This document shows, in pieces, positions 10,431 through 20,397 of a DNA stretch of 64,000 bases (its first letter is position 1; every line of letters starts with the position of its first letter). The notes below the pieces were generated by a model that made no database searches, was not told where the DNA came from, and saw only the letters and a program-made list of their open reading frames with translations. Position numbers and translations under genes: made by a program. The DNA comes from Spirometra erinaceieuropaei (Eukaryota > Platyhelminthes > Cestoda > Diphyllobothriidea > Diphyllobothriidae): the NCBI GenBank assembly GCA_902702965.1, contig CACRXP010000116.1, forward strand, positions 406,107-470,106, read 5' to 3'.

Positions 10431-12172
10431 ATGGGCAATTTTCCACCGGAAGTACAGTATACGTTGACATTTGCTTCCGCCATTCTTTCGGCCGCACAAC
10501 TTACTCAGATAACCGAACGGCTCATGACGATGCACGGTTTTTCCGAGCCATCGCTTTCCGGTCTCTTAACTTCTTCGATCTCTTCTGCGTCTCCCCTCTC
10601 TCACATAAAGTCTGAGCTTGCGAAGCTTGCCGAAGATATGGCTTCGCTTCAAGAAGGTGCAGCCTACAGGCATTTCCTGGTCGACACTGGTGCACACCTG
10701 AGTGTCATCCCTTACACAGCAGCCGACCGTCGGTGCCCCCCAACCCTGGTCTCTTCCTTCAGGCCGTCAAAACTTCAGCAATTACCACTTCCGAGGCCTG
10801 CTCACACTTTCTGGACACCGGCCTACGGCGTCTTTTCACTTGGGTCTTCGCCTTTGCTGACATCCCCCCCCCTGCCATTCTCCGTACAGACCTCTTTGCC
10901 GTATACGATCGTCTGGTTTGTTGCCGTCAGTCCCGTCCACACGACAGGCACACCAGCCTCACCGTCCGGGATATCCCTTTTTCTGACGCTTCCCGTCACC
11001 TCGCGCTCCTGGATCCTGAACACGAGCATCCATTTCGATGGCTTCCTGCCGAATGCCCTGGCCTCACCTGTCCTAATTCCAACGTTTCTATCCTATCACA
11101 CAACGTTTTTCACGACAAACGAACCATTCACCCTCCCGTGTTTTCTCGGCCTCACCGTCTCGCACCCGCTCGACTGTCTGTTACCAAGGCCGAGTTCGAG
11201 CATACGCTTCAGACAGACGTCATCTGTCAGTCTGAAAACCCATGGGCCTCACCGCTCCACATAGTTCACAAGGTCGCCACTGGTAACTAGCGCCCCTGCG
11301 ATGACTACAGGGCCTTGAACAAGGTAACCATCACGGACAGTCACCATGTTCCGCATCTTCGGAATTTTGTCAATGCCCTATTCGGCAAATCTATGTTCTC
11401 GAAGATCGACCTGGTCAGTGCCTTCCACCACATTCCTATCGTCCCGGAAGACGTTTCAAAGACGGCCGTCATCACTTCCTTTGGCTTCTTTGACTTCCTG
11501 TGCATGCTGTTTGTAGTCCTCAACGCCTCCCAGACCTTCCAGAGGTTCGCAAACAGAGTGCTTCGCAGACTACCGTTTACGCCTATATTGACGACCCTTT
11601 AGTAGCCAATTACACCGACGAAGAATACATGGAGCATCTTGCAACGGTGTTTGAATGTCTCCAACAATTTAGCGTTGTTATCGACCCATTCAAATGCGTC
11701 TTCGGTGTGTCCTCTCTTGAATCCCTCGGATAACTTGTTGACTTCAACAGCATCTATCATCTCCTACCGAAGGTTACGGCCATACATTATTTTTTTATCT
11801 GCCTCTTACAAGCGTCGGCTGCAGCGGTTTCTGGGCATGGTGAACTTCTATCGCCGTTTCATCTAAAACTATGTCGGCACCATTCTACCACTTACGAGCC
11901 CCCTCTCGGACCCCGAAGGTTCGTTCGTGCTTTCCGCAGACCCTGTTGCTGTTTCTGACAAGGTGAGAGCTGTCCTAGCCGACACCACCCTCTTGGCGAA
12001 TTTTGCTCCTGATGCTCTCATCTCCCTCATGATTGGCGCCCCTGATGTCACTGTCGGCGCGGTTCTCTAACAGCACCTTGCAGGTCACACCCAACCCTTA
12101 GCAGCTCCAGCAAGTTATCACTTGTCGAGACGCTCTATAGCACATTTGGATGGAAGCTTCTTGCTGTCTTCC
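10431..12172 (+). pseudogene. Gyp-1 gag-pol pseudogene (Ty3/gypsy), copy A
   Basis: Gag starts with MGNFPPEVQYTL. A deletion removes the nucleic-acid-binding region and fuses gag in frame to the protease motif FLVDTGAHLSVIP near 10675 (active-site DTG intact). A frameshift follows within about 60 bp. The pol linker RLAPARLSVTKAEFEHTL and RT blocks DDYRALNKVTI, SKIDLVSAFHHIP and FGFFDFLCMLF come next. YAYIDD lies near 11590 in another frame. The block KRRLQRFLGMVNFYRRFI ends in a stop. Shared lesions with copy B: TAG at 11288, the RT frameshift, the stop after YRRFI and a stop in VL*QHLAGHTQPL. Integrase is absent. Confidence 0.85.
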
Positions 12173-12399
12173 GAGCCGCGAAACACTACTGGCATTCCCT
12201 CCATAGCCGCTTTGTCTATCTGCCCTTCTCTCCGCCTCACGCGCCCTGTCGACTCGCTCCTGGAACCGCATGAGGCCAGTTACTTGCCTCGCGAGATCTC
12301 GAAGCCAATTAACGCTGCCCCCTCTCTGAATGGTTGGCGAACACTAACTGAGACAGAATCAAGGTGTACACACGTGTTGGGGCTAATAATCTCAACGGC

Positions 12400-12519
12400 G
12401 AACGTAGACGAAAGAACTTGCCTGGAGAGACAACTTGCGGCAACTGCTTGCAGAGCTTCTTGTACGCTCTTACACGTCAGTAAAGTTCCCCGATCCAATC
12501 CGTCTTCCTTGACTTCTGA
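12400..12519 (+). repeat. Second Gyp-1-like leader fragment
   Basis: The stretch TTGCCTGGAGAGAC ... CGTCAGTAAAGTT ... TTGACTTCTGA parallels the Gyp-1 leader at 10231-10322 (CTGCCTGGGGAGAC ... CGCCAGTAAAGTT ... CTGACTTCTG). It is cut by the N gap. It could be the start of another element of the same family, or the 3' end of copy A. Confidence 0.4.
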
Positions 12520-12578
12520 NNNNNNNNNNNNNNNNNNNNNNNNNNNNNNNNNNNNNNNNNNNNNNNNNNNNNNNNNNN
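12520..12578. other. Assembly gap (59 N)
   Basis: A run of N breaks the sequence between a gypsy leader-like fragment and the NL-G pseudogene. Elements on either side cannot be assumed adjacent. Confidence 0.99.
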
Positions 12579-12587
12579 GGTGGGCTT

Positions 12588-14420
12588 AAAAAACTCTCTA
12601 GCTATGTCAACAGCAGGCTAAAATACAAAGATTCGACCGCAGTGTTGAGAGGAGAAAACAACATTACCGAAAATGACGATAAGGCAGAACACTCCTGTTG
12701 TTTTTGTATCTGTTTTCACCTCTGGAACGGACTTTGACCACGACAATTTCCCCAGTGGATTACAAGAACTTGTAATGTGAGGCGTTAATTTCACAGAAGA
12801 AGATATGAGGATGAAACATCTTGCCCTTAAGTCATACAAATCTCCTGTTCTGGACGAAATAACGACAAAAGTTCTAAATGAACTGGCTTGTGAACTCTCT
12901 TGATCGCTTCCACATATTCTCCAGCTACCATATGATCAAAGGGTCTTACCCTCTAAATGAAAGTGGCGAATATATGTCCCATTCACAAGGGTGGGTCCAG
13001 AACAAGTGCTATCAAATATCGGCTGGCGAGTCTAATATGCATTTGTTACAAAGTTGTAGAAAGGATCGTCAAAACCCATTATAAATTTCCTCAAAGTGGA
13101 GGATTCTTTGGGGTGTCTAAAATGCCTTTCGAAGAAACTGCCCCTGTTCGACCAATAACTCAAAACGAATGAAGTCAAAGTGCAGTCGAAATGGATGAGT
13201 TTGTTTTAGGTTTTTTTCCCTGAGTCTAAAGGAGACTGACAGTGCCCAAGGGGCGCCATAATAAACCTATTCTATTCTCATATGTTTCGTTCAATGGATC
13301 ATTAGTCTCGCGCGTTAGATGAAGACACAAGAGTCAACGTCGTCCAGATCGACTTTAAGAAAGCCTTTAATAGGGTTCTACGCTTCCGGTTGCCCGACAA
13401 GTACGTAGGGTCTGATATAAGTGGGAACCTACTAAACTGGATGGGGGACTTCTTGGTCAGCCGATCATAGCCTGTGTTCATTAGCAATGCGAAATTCTTA
13501 TCAGTGCCAGTAGAGATTGGAGCAACACAGGACTCTGGGCTCCAGCGATCACTGTTTTTACATTATGTTAATGACCTCATGAACAGACATGATTGTAAGG
13601 GAATCATGTTTGCAAATGATATAAAATTGTGATGAGTGACAAAATGTAAAATTAGTGCATGGGCTCAGCAGGAAGGAATTTGCTGCATATGTGAAGGGTC
13701 GGATAAATAATAACTAAAGATTAACCTTGAGAAGTGTGACGCACTGCGGCTCAAAACGAAAGGGGAAGCGAATGGAGATGATCACCAACACACCCTTGAT
13801 GAAAATTCTTGCATAAAAAGATCTCGGATTCACCTTTTTGTCATCCCTGTGACCCCCTTCTCAGTGCGGCAGGATTGTTGAAAAGACGACCAGTGTTCTC
13901 TTTTCCACTAAAATAGTTTCCGTCGATACAGATAATGCGCTACTTGGAAAGGTATACAGAGCATTGATTCGTTCGCAGCTAGAATATTAAATTCACGCGT
14001 TAAGCCCCTGGCTGTAAAGAGATTCTAAGATGCAGGAAAGGGTTTAAAGGAGGGCGACTAAAATCCCGAAGTGCATAAAAACTTTATTGTGTAAAGACAA
14101 ACTTAGTGCGCTTGACATACTTTCTCCTGAAAACAGGCAAATCTGAGAAGATATCATACAGACCTGTCAGGTTGTGAGAAATCGGGACCGTGCCGTGCAC
14201 TTTGAGAATTTTTTTCGCACAGCAACTTGTCGGCGTGGGAACTGTCTCAACCTTCGATTAAATTTATTTCACCTGGATGTTCGCGGATACTCGCTTTCGT
14301 AGCGACTTATTGGTTCGCGGAACCGTCTTGTCGACGAAGTTATAATGGCAGTCTTAACAAGGACATTTAAACATAAAATGGATACATATTTCCGTGAAAG
14401 ATACTGCCCAGCTGAATAGG
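12588..14420 (+). pseudogene. NL-G non-LTR reverse transcriptase pseudogene
   Basis: Broken frames read in order: SRLKYKDSTAV-like text, then SPVLDEITTKVLNELACELS (RT block normally SPG.DEI), IYVPFTR in the position of the usual CPIHKGGS, KVVERIVKTHY, VVQIDFKKAFNRV, FLSVPVEIGATQDSGLQRSL, MFANDIKL (catalytic FADD degraded to FAND) and INLEKCDALRLKTKG. Later text is barely readable. Many stops are present. The family differs from NL-A to NL-E. It starts right after the gap, so its endonuclease part is missing. Confidence 0.65.
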
Positions 14421-15104
14421 AAAGTCCTGCTACACCGAACCAACGCTATGCATATACCTACCGCTAACGAAAAGGACCACTAGTTCATATTTCACATTAT
14501 CTCCAGCGTCTGACGGTGGCCGGACATCAGCTTTCATCATGGAATCCACAAAACTCCGTTCTCTACAGCCGCAAGCTCTGGCAACCGGCTTAACCAGGGA
14601 GCTTAGCCAAACGAAACCAGCAACTGGAATTTTCCATACTCGACGAAATTTGCAAATTCCGTTCCGGTCAGCAAAGATGAGCCAGCCATGCCGTAGTATG
14701 CATAAACAAGGGCTTTATGCTTATTCAATAATAGCTCCATAACTACCACTTCACAAAACTCGGCTTCAAAAATAACGCCGAATGGCTGACAAGTGGCCAT
14801 TACGTAACCCACATTAACCACCTCTTTTTCTAACCAAATTCACGTCGCGGCCTGGACTAGAATTTGGCAACCACCAGGAATTTCATAGTTGCCTTATTTA
14901 GTAAGCACTATGTACCTCTCACTGCAGAAGGGACTGCTGTCTGAAAATCGATTGTGACCTGCTTACGCTAAACACGCTGTCCAAATACCTTACAGAATAT
15001 CAACCAAATCCTCGCGCCCCTTACGCTCTCGCCAGAGTACATTTCCTCACTCTGCCAGACCAAATTGTTCATTCTCCTCAAAAAAGAGCAAAAAGTCTAG
15101 TGAC
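14421..15104. other. No recognisable gene
   Basis: No frame here shows a family motif. Nothing beyond short chance frames is seen. Confidence 0.5.
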
Positions 15105-15612
15105 GTTGTAGCGGCACAGCAGAGAGAATATGTGCAGCATGTGAGCTACAATCGTCAGGCCAAATTCCATGTTTCAAGGGAGAAGACAAAGGGGACCAGA
15201 ATAAGGGGTTTATTGTGCACAGAACCCGGGGTTGTCCTCTCAGACGGCAGTGGCCACTGACGAAGCCAGGGCTGGTGTTGACTGCGTCCAGTCAGGCCTG
15301 AGAGTCCCTGAGATAATGGTGGCAGTCGCTTTTGTAGGCTCGTAGGCCAAGCTCAAGTGGTGACCAGTCAGCGTGCGTTGCATTTGCCGAGGGATGGTGT
15401 CCCAGTGGCTTGTTCCGCTGGTTGCAGGGGATGGCGCGTTCAAGTGGCCGCATGGGCAGCTGCGACTGCGCGGACGCAGGTATGCCCGAGCTGTTGGTTG
15501 TGTGACTTCAGGCCACCTCGTCTGGGACGACTCGCTGCAAGGGATGAATGACCTTGAGGCAGCGAGGTCTGGAACAATGACGCCAGACCAGTCATGATGT
15601 CTGGCTGTTACA
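15105..15612 (-). mobile_element. Gyp-3 LTR plus leader, minus copy
   Basis: On the minus strand the LTR appears to start with TGTAACAGCCAG (15612) and end near 15198, after an AATAAA at 15209-15214. CTGGTCCCC follows, at the place where CTGGTGACC (primer-site-like) follows the plus copy at 41207. Similarity to 40815-41295 continues past that point (ATTTGGCCTGA.GATTGTAGC), so leader as well as LTR is shared. No pol is present. Confidence 0.6.
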
Positions 15613-15856
15613 ACGTTGAGGGATGTCACATACGACGATAAAATCTGCACCACATGTTTCGGACTCATTCACAAATTTTTTAAGTTGGAGGAGGCGTTAA
15701 AGAGGTCAAAAATGGAGACAGAGAAGTTATGGATTCTTACTCATTAAATACTGGAAGAGAGGAAGATGACGAAGTCGGCAATTTGCTTGCATACACACAG
15801 ACCAGCTGAGGAAGACGGCCAGGAGGCCTAAGAAGGACCGCCGGAAGCCCCCAGTT

Positions 15857-16460
15857 ATGTTTGACAACAGAGATAACGGAACGCCTTGTGGGCCAAAGGC
15901 AAGCCAAAATATTCGAGAGGAAACTTTAAACGAGTCTGAAACTAGCCTTATCGATAAACAAAACGGAAACACAGAAGGAAGTGTTATCAACACGAAAATG
16001 AACGGATCGCGCATTGATCTGAGTTTTGCTAGCCCAATAGCTAGTCCATTCAGAGCCCACAAAACAAGTAAACTGGTAAAGAACGTTCAGTCAGTCAAAG
16101 TATGTGCTATAACAACGGGCGCTAGATTCAGTCGCAAGCGAAATTTAGTCATACAGGTAGTACCCAAATCAACGGCTACAGTTCCAAGGGACAGAGTAAA
16201 CCACGACCTAGACCTTCTTCAAGTGTTTGCGAAAGCTTTGTCAAGAGACGGCGAGTCATTTAATATTCTCAAAGCATTGCGAATAGGGAAGGCTCAGTCA
16301 GCGCCCCCTTCAAATTCTCGACCCGACCCCTCCAAGTCACTTTGGAGACTGAAGCACAGGCACAGCTCCTGTTACAGAAAAAATCACCTTTGCGGAGTAA
16401 TCATCCCGAAGTTTTTCAGTCAGATTACGAGCTAGAAGAGCGAATTACTAGGAGATAGCT
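15857..16460 (+). pseudogene. NL-B ORF1 (RNA-binding protein), nearly open copy
   Basis: A 192-codon frame (15857-16435) contains VIQVVPKSTATVPRDRVNHD then LDLLQVFAKALSRDGESFN and ILKALRIGKAQ. These correspond to the RRM-like C-terminal region of NL-C and NL-D ORF1 (ERVTHDLDLLHQYASAVLQ, VKKAFRLGRA). A frameshift after RPDPSKSL moves the FQADYEP block into another frame. An upstream part in a different frame shows it once began earlier. It is probably inactive. Confidence 0.65.
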
Positions 16461-16599
16461 GACAAAAGAACTGGAAGAGCGAAGGACCAGCGGCGAACCA
16501 CACCTACAAATCAAGAACGGACAAATAGTTCAGGTCAAAAGGACATTTCTCTGGCCGAAGGCCGTCATCCTGACAGCCTCGCTAATGCAAAGGTGCCAA

Positions 16600-17119
16600 C
16601 TTTTGAGGCAGTGAGCAGCAGTAGTGGCTGTTTAGAATTCCATTACACTAATTGTCAATGTCTCCTTAATAAGCTTGATGAACTCATATTATTAGTCTCT
16701 TAACAGACGCCTCACATAATTTTCCTAACAGAGACATGGTTGCCTGAGAAAAGAAGTAGCAGCGAAGTCAGTATTGAGGGCTTTCACGTGCTCCGTTGTG
16801 CGCAGATTTCAACGTAGGTTAGGAGAAGGAGGCACAGCGATTCATGTGTCAAATAAAACTCCCCGTTGTCCGCGAGAAATATCCGATGTGGCACCGCAAA
16901 ATTTTGAAATAAATTCATGCCAAATATGTATAACACAATTGTGGACACTTGACCTGTGTGCTCTCTATCGGCCTCCCAGCTCAAATGAAATCGTTGATAT
17001 GGAATGACTTAGTGCACTGGAGTTGCTATGTAAGCAGGAGAGCTTACTTCTTCTGGGTGAATTTAACGCTCCAGGAACAGACTGGAAAATTCCCTTAACA
17101 AATGTCCCGTCCATATCAT
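16600..17119 (+). pseudogene. NL-B endonuclease 5' part, split by insertion
   Basis: Blocks: KLDELILLVS, a stop, then IIFLTETWLPEK with the catalytic TETW intact, SEVSIEGFHVLRC, LCALYRPPSSNEI and LLLLGEFNAPGTDW (GDFNAP with D changed to E). The domain is cut at 17119. Its last part, GTRLREGQRANCLDLVFGKEK, lies at 21570-21640. Confidence 0.7.
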
Positions 17120-17350
17120 CCCTGCCAGCACCAGCCCCGCCTAGCCCCATCAAAAATGGCGGGGCGAGAGGGGGCTATGAAGGGGCTAGGCGGGGCTATG
17201 GAAGGATATATGGCGGGGCATTCAACACGACAGCCCCGCCTGGCCCCATCAGCGAAATTAAATTTACAGGTACGCGGGAACAGCAGAGGATCAAGTTTAT
17301 TAGCGTAAAATGGCCATTTGTTGAGGGGACCAACTAACCTTTGGGCCTGA

Positions 17351-17785
17351 TCAACCTATAATTAACCCTGCCAGCACCAGCCCCGCGTAACGCCCCTCAA
17401 ATATGGCGGGGCTAGAGGGGGCTATGAAGGGGCTTGGCAGGGCTGTAGAAGGGGCTGTGGCGGGGAATTCAACACGATAGCCCCGCCTGGCCCCACCAGC
17501 GAAAAAATGCGCAGGGGACGCCAGACTTCCACCCACTTTTGGCACTCCTTCAAAATATCGACCCGTATGATGAGTCGCCTGAGGCCCACACACATAATAC
17601 CTGCCGGCAGAAGTTTCCGAGCTCAGAATAGGCATTTCTCGTTCAGGGGATTGATTGCCAACTGCTGTCGACGTTGAGGGAACCTCAGACTCAGACTCTT
17701 CAGTGGCCTCATAATAAGCCCTCATCTGGTGCTTAATGCGCTTGTATACGGTGGTTCGATGAGAGCCACAGTAATTACGCTCCAT
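17351..17785 (-). CDS. Possible first exon of an unknown element protein
   Basis: A minus-strand frame starts MERNYCGSHRTTVYKRIKHQ and continues with an acidic Ser/Thr stretch (EESESEVPSTSTAV). Past about residue 61 it runs into the GC-rich terminal repeat and loses any protein-like character. A GTATTATG after GGCAG near 17606 could be a splice donor ending a first exon of about 60 codons. The Cys/His/basic N-terminus might be a DNA-binding start of a transposase. I do not recognise the family and found no catalytic domain. Confidence 0.3.
   Translation of the reverse strand: MERNYCGSHRTTVYKRIKHQMRAYYEATEESESEVPSTSTAVGNQSPEREMPILSSETSAGRYYVCGPQATHHTGRYFEGVPKVGGSLASPAHFFAGGARRGYRVEFPATAPSTALPSPFIAPSSPAIFEGRYAGLVLAGLIIG
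17366..17510 (+). repeat. Second copy of the element's left end
   Basis: About 140 bp starting CCCTGCCAGCACCAGCCCCG repeats 17120-17260 in the same orientation, including TATGGCGGGGC, AGAGGGGGCTATGAAGGGGC and AACACGA.AGCCCCGCCTGG. It is preceded by TTAA (17362-17365). No matching second right end is seen, so it may be a nested truncated copy or a local duplication. Confidence 0.7.
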
Positions 17786-18024
17786 AGTTGCTTTGAATAT
17801 TCAGTAAAAAACGATAAAAAATTGTATAAGTGGACTATGAACACCAATGCCAATTAGTACATACATAGACATACAAGTCGACTACTTGAACTGGTTTTTG
17901 AGTAAATACCCAAACAATTACCAGAAGATACATAAAATAACTAAGACAGTCATTAAGAGCACGAAAACAGCATTGGTTGACGCACGATATTATCCGCGAC
18001 CCGTGGGCGTAAACGGACGCTTTT

Positions 18025-18065
18025 TAATAATAATAATAATAATAACAACAACAACAACAATAATT
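18025..18065 (+). repeat. Microsatellite (TAA)n/(CAA)n, tail of NL-E minus copy
   Basis: Runs of TAA followed by ACAACAACAA lie directly at the 3' end of the minus-strand NL-E copy. The plus copy ends in (TTTA)n at 37922-37943. Simple repeats at the same position in both copies mark the element's 3' tail. Confidence 0.85.
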
Positions 18066-18169
18066 TCTTTAATGCCAGTTTGCAGGCATTGTCGAGGGAA
18101 GCGATTAAACACAAATCCGACCGGCAGTTCTCTTAAATAAAGGATAATTTTTCAGAGTTTTCACATTCA

Positions 18170-19875
18170 TGGGTAGTTTATTTCAAATAGCAATAGCATT
18201 TACAGAATAGAACCGACGATATTTAACAGTACGTGCCAGAGGCAGAAATAAGAAGACCTCACGGTGACTGTTACGTCGAAGGTGGATATTATGTCTTAAA
18301 GAGGTGAGCGGGTTAAATGTGTGATTATATAAGAGTTTAAATGGCAAAAATAGTCCCTTTTGTAATCTACGGAACCATAAAGGATCAAGGCCCGTAAGCC
18401 GGCAACGTTCTTGGTAAGACAAATGTCGGTGTTCCGGGGTTAAAATTCTCTTGGTAAAAAAGTGTTGAACGGATTCTATTTTCTTCCGCTCAGTAGCACG
18501 CATGAGGCTAAATGAAAACGAACAGTATTCCAGACCAGGTCTAACGTACATGTTGAAAAGGCGCATTCTAATGTCCCTAGTTTTAAAATTTCGGAGGATA
18601 AACTCGGTCGTTCTGCGTGCTTTGGAGACTATCAAGGCACAGTGCTCCGAGAGATTGAGACTCTTGGAGTATGATATGCCCAAATCCTTTATTACCCCTG
18701 GCACATTTATTGCGTGACCTTCAATACTTAGTTGAGGTTGGCGGTCGTCGCCAACCACCATGACTGAGCACTTATGCCAAGAGAGAGAAAGGCGCCATGT
18801 GCGGCACCACTGGGCGAAAGCCTGTAGATCGCTCTTTAGGAGCTCAAGCACGATGTCACGATCTGCCGGCTTATATCGATATGCAACTTTAAGATCATCG
18901 GCATACATGAAAGGCTTATCATTCTGAAATAAGTCGGGGATATAAAATTTAAAAGTTTGCCACCTATTCCAAAAGAGGACAGTTTAAGAGAAGAAGAGCA
19001 TGGTCAACACGATCAAAAACCTTATTGAAATCGAAATATACTGTGTAAAGTGCAAAAACATTGTCCCTAGATTGGAGAACATAGTCAAAGAAAGAGAATT
19101 GACAGGTGTCACAAGATCGAGCTTTGAGGAATCCATGCTGAGCAACACTCAGTAAGTTATTAACTGTTATGTAACACATAATCTTCTCTTTGATCAATGT
19201 CTCTAAGATCTTCGAAACTGCAGGGAGGGTGTTTATTGGCCGAAAGTCATCAAATGATGTAGATTTGCCGTGCTTAGGAATGGGCAAAATGTGCGATTTC
19301 TTCCACAAGGTAGGATACATTTCACTTTCAAGAACAAGATTAAATATCTTGCATAAGAGGGATGGGAAGATCGTATTTGCATCGCCTTTAAAATTCCTAC
19401 TGGGACATCATCAGGTCCTGGACTATAAGATTGACGAAAACGCCGAATCGCAACAGACACATCCCACAGAGTGAAACTTATAGTTTCTAGAACTGCCCCG
19501 GTCAATGACTGGATGGTCGGAAGCGGAGTGGTCGAGTCTTCAATAAACGTTTTGGACAGGAAATCATTGAAGCTATCCGCGGTTAACTGGGCATCAACTA
19601 TGGGATTTCCGAGAGCGTCTCGGAGGATGGGATGCTGCGTCTTTCGATGAGTTCGTATTTTTCTAGAGAAAAGTTTCGAGACATTTAACGAATGGTTTTC
19701 GATAAAATGGACCTCTTCGGCTAGCCGTTTTTCTTCAGACAATCTCTTAGCTCGATCAAAAATATCACGAATCAAGGGCAGAACAGAAACATCGTTCTGA
19801 AGATGGAAACGACGATAAAGCCTGCGCAATCTGCGACGAAAGGGTAAGGGTAGGAAAACCTCATCCCCAACATCA
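18170..19875 (-). pseudogene. NL-E reverse transcriptase with internal deletion
   Basis: Blocks in order: FRRRLRRLYRRFH-like basic start, RKIRTHRKTQHPILRD, SYSPGPDDVPVGILKA, LPIPKHGKSTSFDDFRPINT, QHGFLKARSCDTCQ, YFDFNKVFDRVDHALLLL, a break, then FMYADDLKVAYRYKPADRD with both catalytic aspartates. The QGSVLGPLLF block present in the plus copy is missing. The junction ATATCCCCGACTTATTTC at about 18939 joins sequences 130 bp apart in the plus copy. Confidence 0.85.
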
Positions 19876-19882
19876 ATAATTT

Positions 19883-20099
19883 TTCATTGATATTTTGGCA
19901 GATTTTGAATAATTCATATTGACCCAACTGTGAAAAACTCGGCGCCTCGGTGGGATTCGAACCCACGCAGTAAGGGGAAGGCTTTAGTACAGCCAACGCT
20001 CTAACCCTTACTGCCGTGGGTTCGAATCCCACCGAGGCGCCGAGTTTTTCACAGTTGGGTCAATATGAATTATTCAAAATCTGCCAAAATATCAATGAA
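19883..20099. repeat. Near-perfect palindrome made of two inverted tRNA-derived repeat halves
   Basis: The left arm 19883-19974 and right arm 20006-20099 are reverse complements apart from one base missing in the left arm (CCCACGCAG against CCCACGGCAG). Each contains a T-arm/B box (GGTTCGAATCC), the acceptor side GAGGCGCCGAG, TTTTTCACAGTTGGGTCAAT and the 3' flank. The 31-base spacer holds the D-arm and anticodon region on the minus strand only. A frame of 86 codons across it is chance. Confidence 0.9.
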
Positions 20100-20259
20100 T
20101 TACGTGAGCCTAGTAGTCATCTGGTGGATTCTAGGTTAATTACTTAGGAAATCCTGCTTGGGCAGTCAACTTGCTGTATCAGATTTGGTGGATTCCAGAC
20201 GTTGCAGTAGGTTGGGCGGGTAACTTGACCCAAGTGTGATATAACTCGCGTCGTCCGGC

Positions 20260-20345
20260 GGGGCCTCGTAGCTCAGGTGGTTAGAGCGTTGGCTGTACTA
20301 AAGCCTTCCCCCTTACTGCGTGGGTTCGAATCCCACCGAGGCGCC
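20260..20345 (+). repeat. tRNA-like sequence (SINE head or tRNA pseudogene)
   Basis: GGGGCCTC at the start pairs with GAGGCGCC at the end, with one mismatch. The A box TAGCTCAGGTGGTTAGAGCG and B box GGTTCGAATCC are present, and the T stem GTGGG/CCCAC is perfect. The anticodon arm is poor (GGCT-GTACTAA-AGCC, giving ACT) and the variable region is odd, so a working tRNA is unlikely. TTTTT follows at about 20349. The repeat block 19883-20390 is flanked by TNAATAATTTTC-like copies (19873-19885 and 20384-20395), which suggests one retroposed insertion into NL-E. Confidence 0.7.
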
Positions 20346-20397
20346 GAGTTTTTCACAGTTGGGTCAATATGAATTAATAATTTTCTTACGGGGGACA

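Larger units (their letters stand above)
9025..12180 (+). repeat. Duplicated block, copy A (partner 42390-45790)
   Basis: From about CAGGTCTTCGG...GGTGCCTCAAACA onward the sequence aligns with 42440-45790 through anonymous DNA, an RTE scrap on the minus strand and the whole Gyp-1 body. The copies differ by scattered substitutions, a 22-bp indel (43075-43097 present only in B) and about 250 bp between gag and protease present only in B. Alignment stops near 12172, inside the RNase H region. By eye identity is high; no percentage was computed. Confidence 0.8.
15660..17119 (+). mobile_element. NL-B copy 2, piece 1 of 4 (ORF1 and start of endonuclease)
   Basis: ORF1 text runs from about 15690, and the endonuclease from about 16600, up to TCCCGTCCATATCAT at 17119, where a DNA element interrupts it. 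The ungapped copy 1 reads straight through this point at 1655-1665. The next piece resumes at 21510 with ATTTGAACAAAATCTGC. Confidence 0.85.

Noticed and set aside
15240..15668. A 142-codon minus-strand frame
   Set aside because: It lies in an LTR. Its plus-strand counterpart at 40837-41196 has similar Pro/Thr/Ser-rich text because the DNA is repeated, not because a protein is conserved.
17102..17337. Plus-strand frames across the GC-rich left terminus
   Set aside because: They run from NL-B sequence through the TIR boundary into repeat DNA, so they are chance frames.
19772..20032. An 86-codon frame starting MGFEPTAVRVRALAVLKPSP
   Set aside because: It is the translation of a tRNA-derived repeat read in reverse. 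The GFEPTAVRV-type text is a known sign of translated tRNA.
20260..20345. Functional tRNA gene
   Set aside because: A and B boxes are good, but the anticodon stem has only four pairs, the variable region is irregular, and several diverged copies exist in repeat units.
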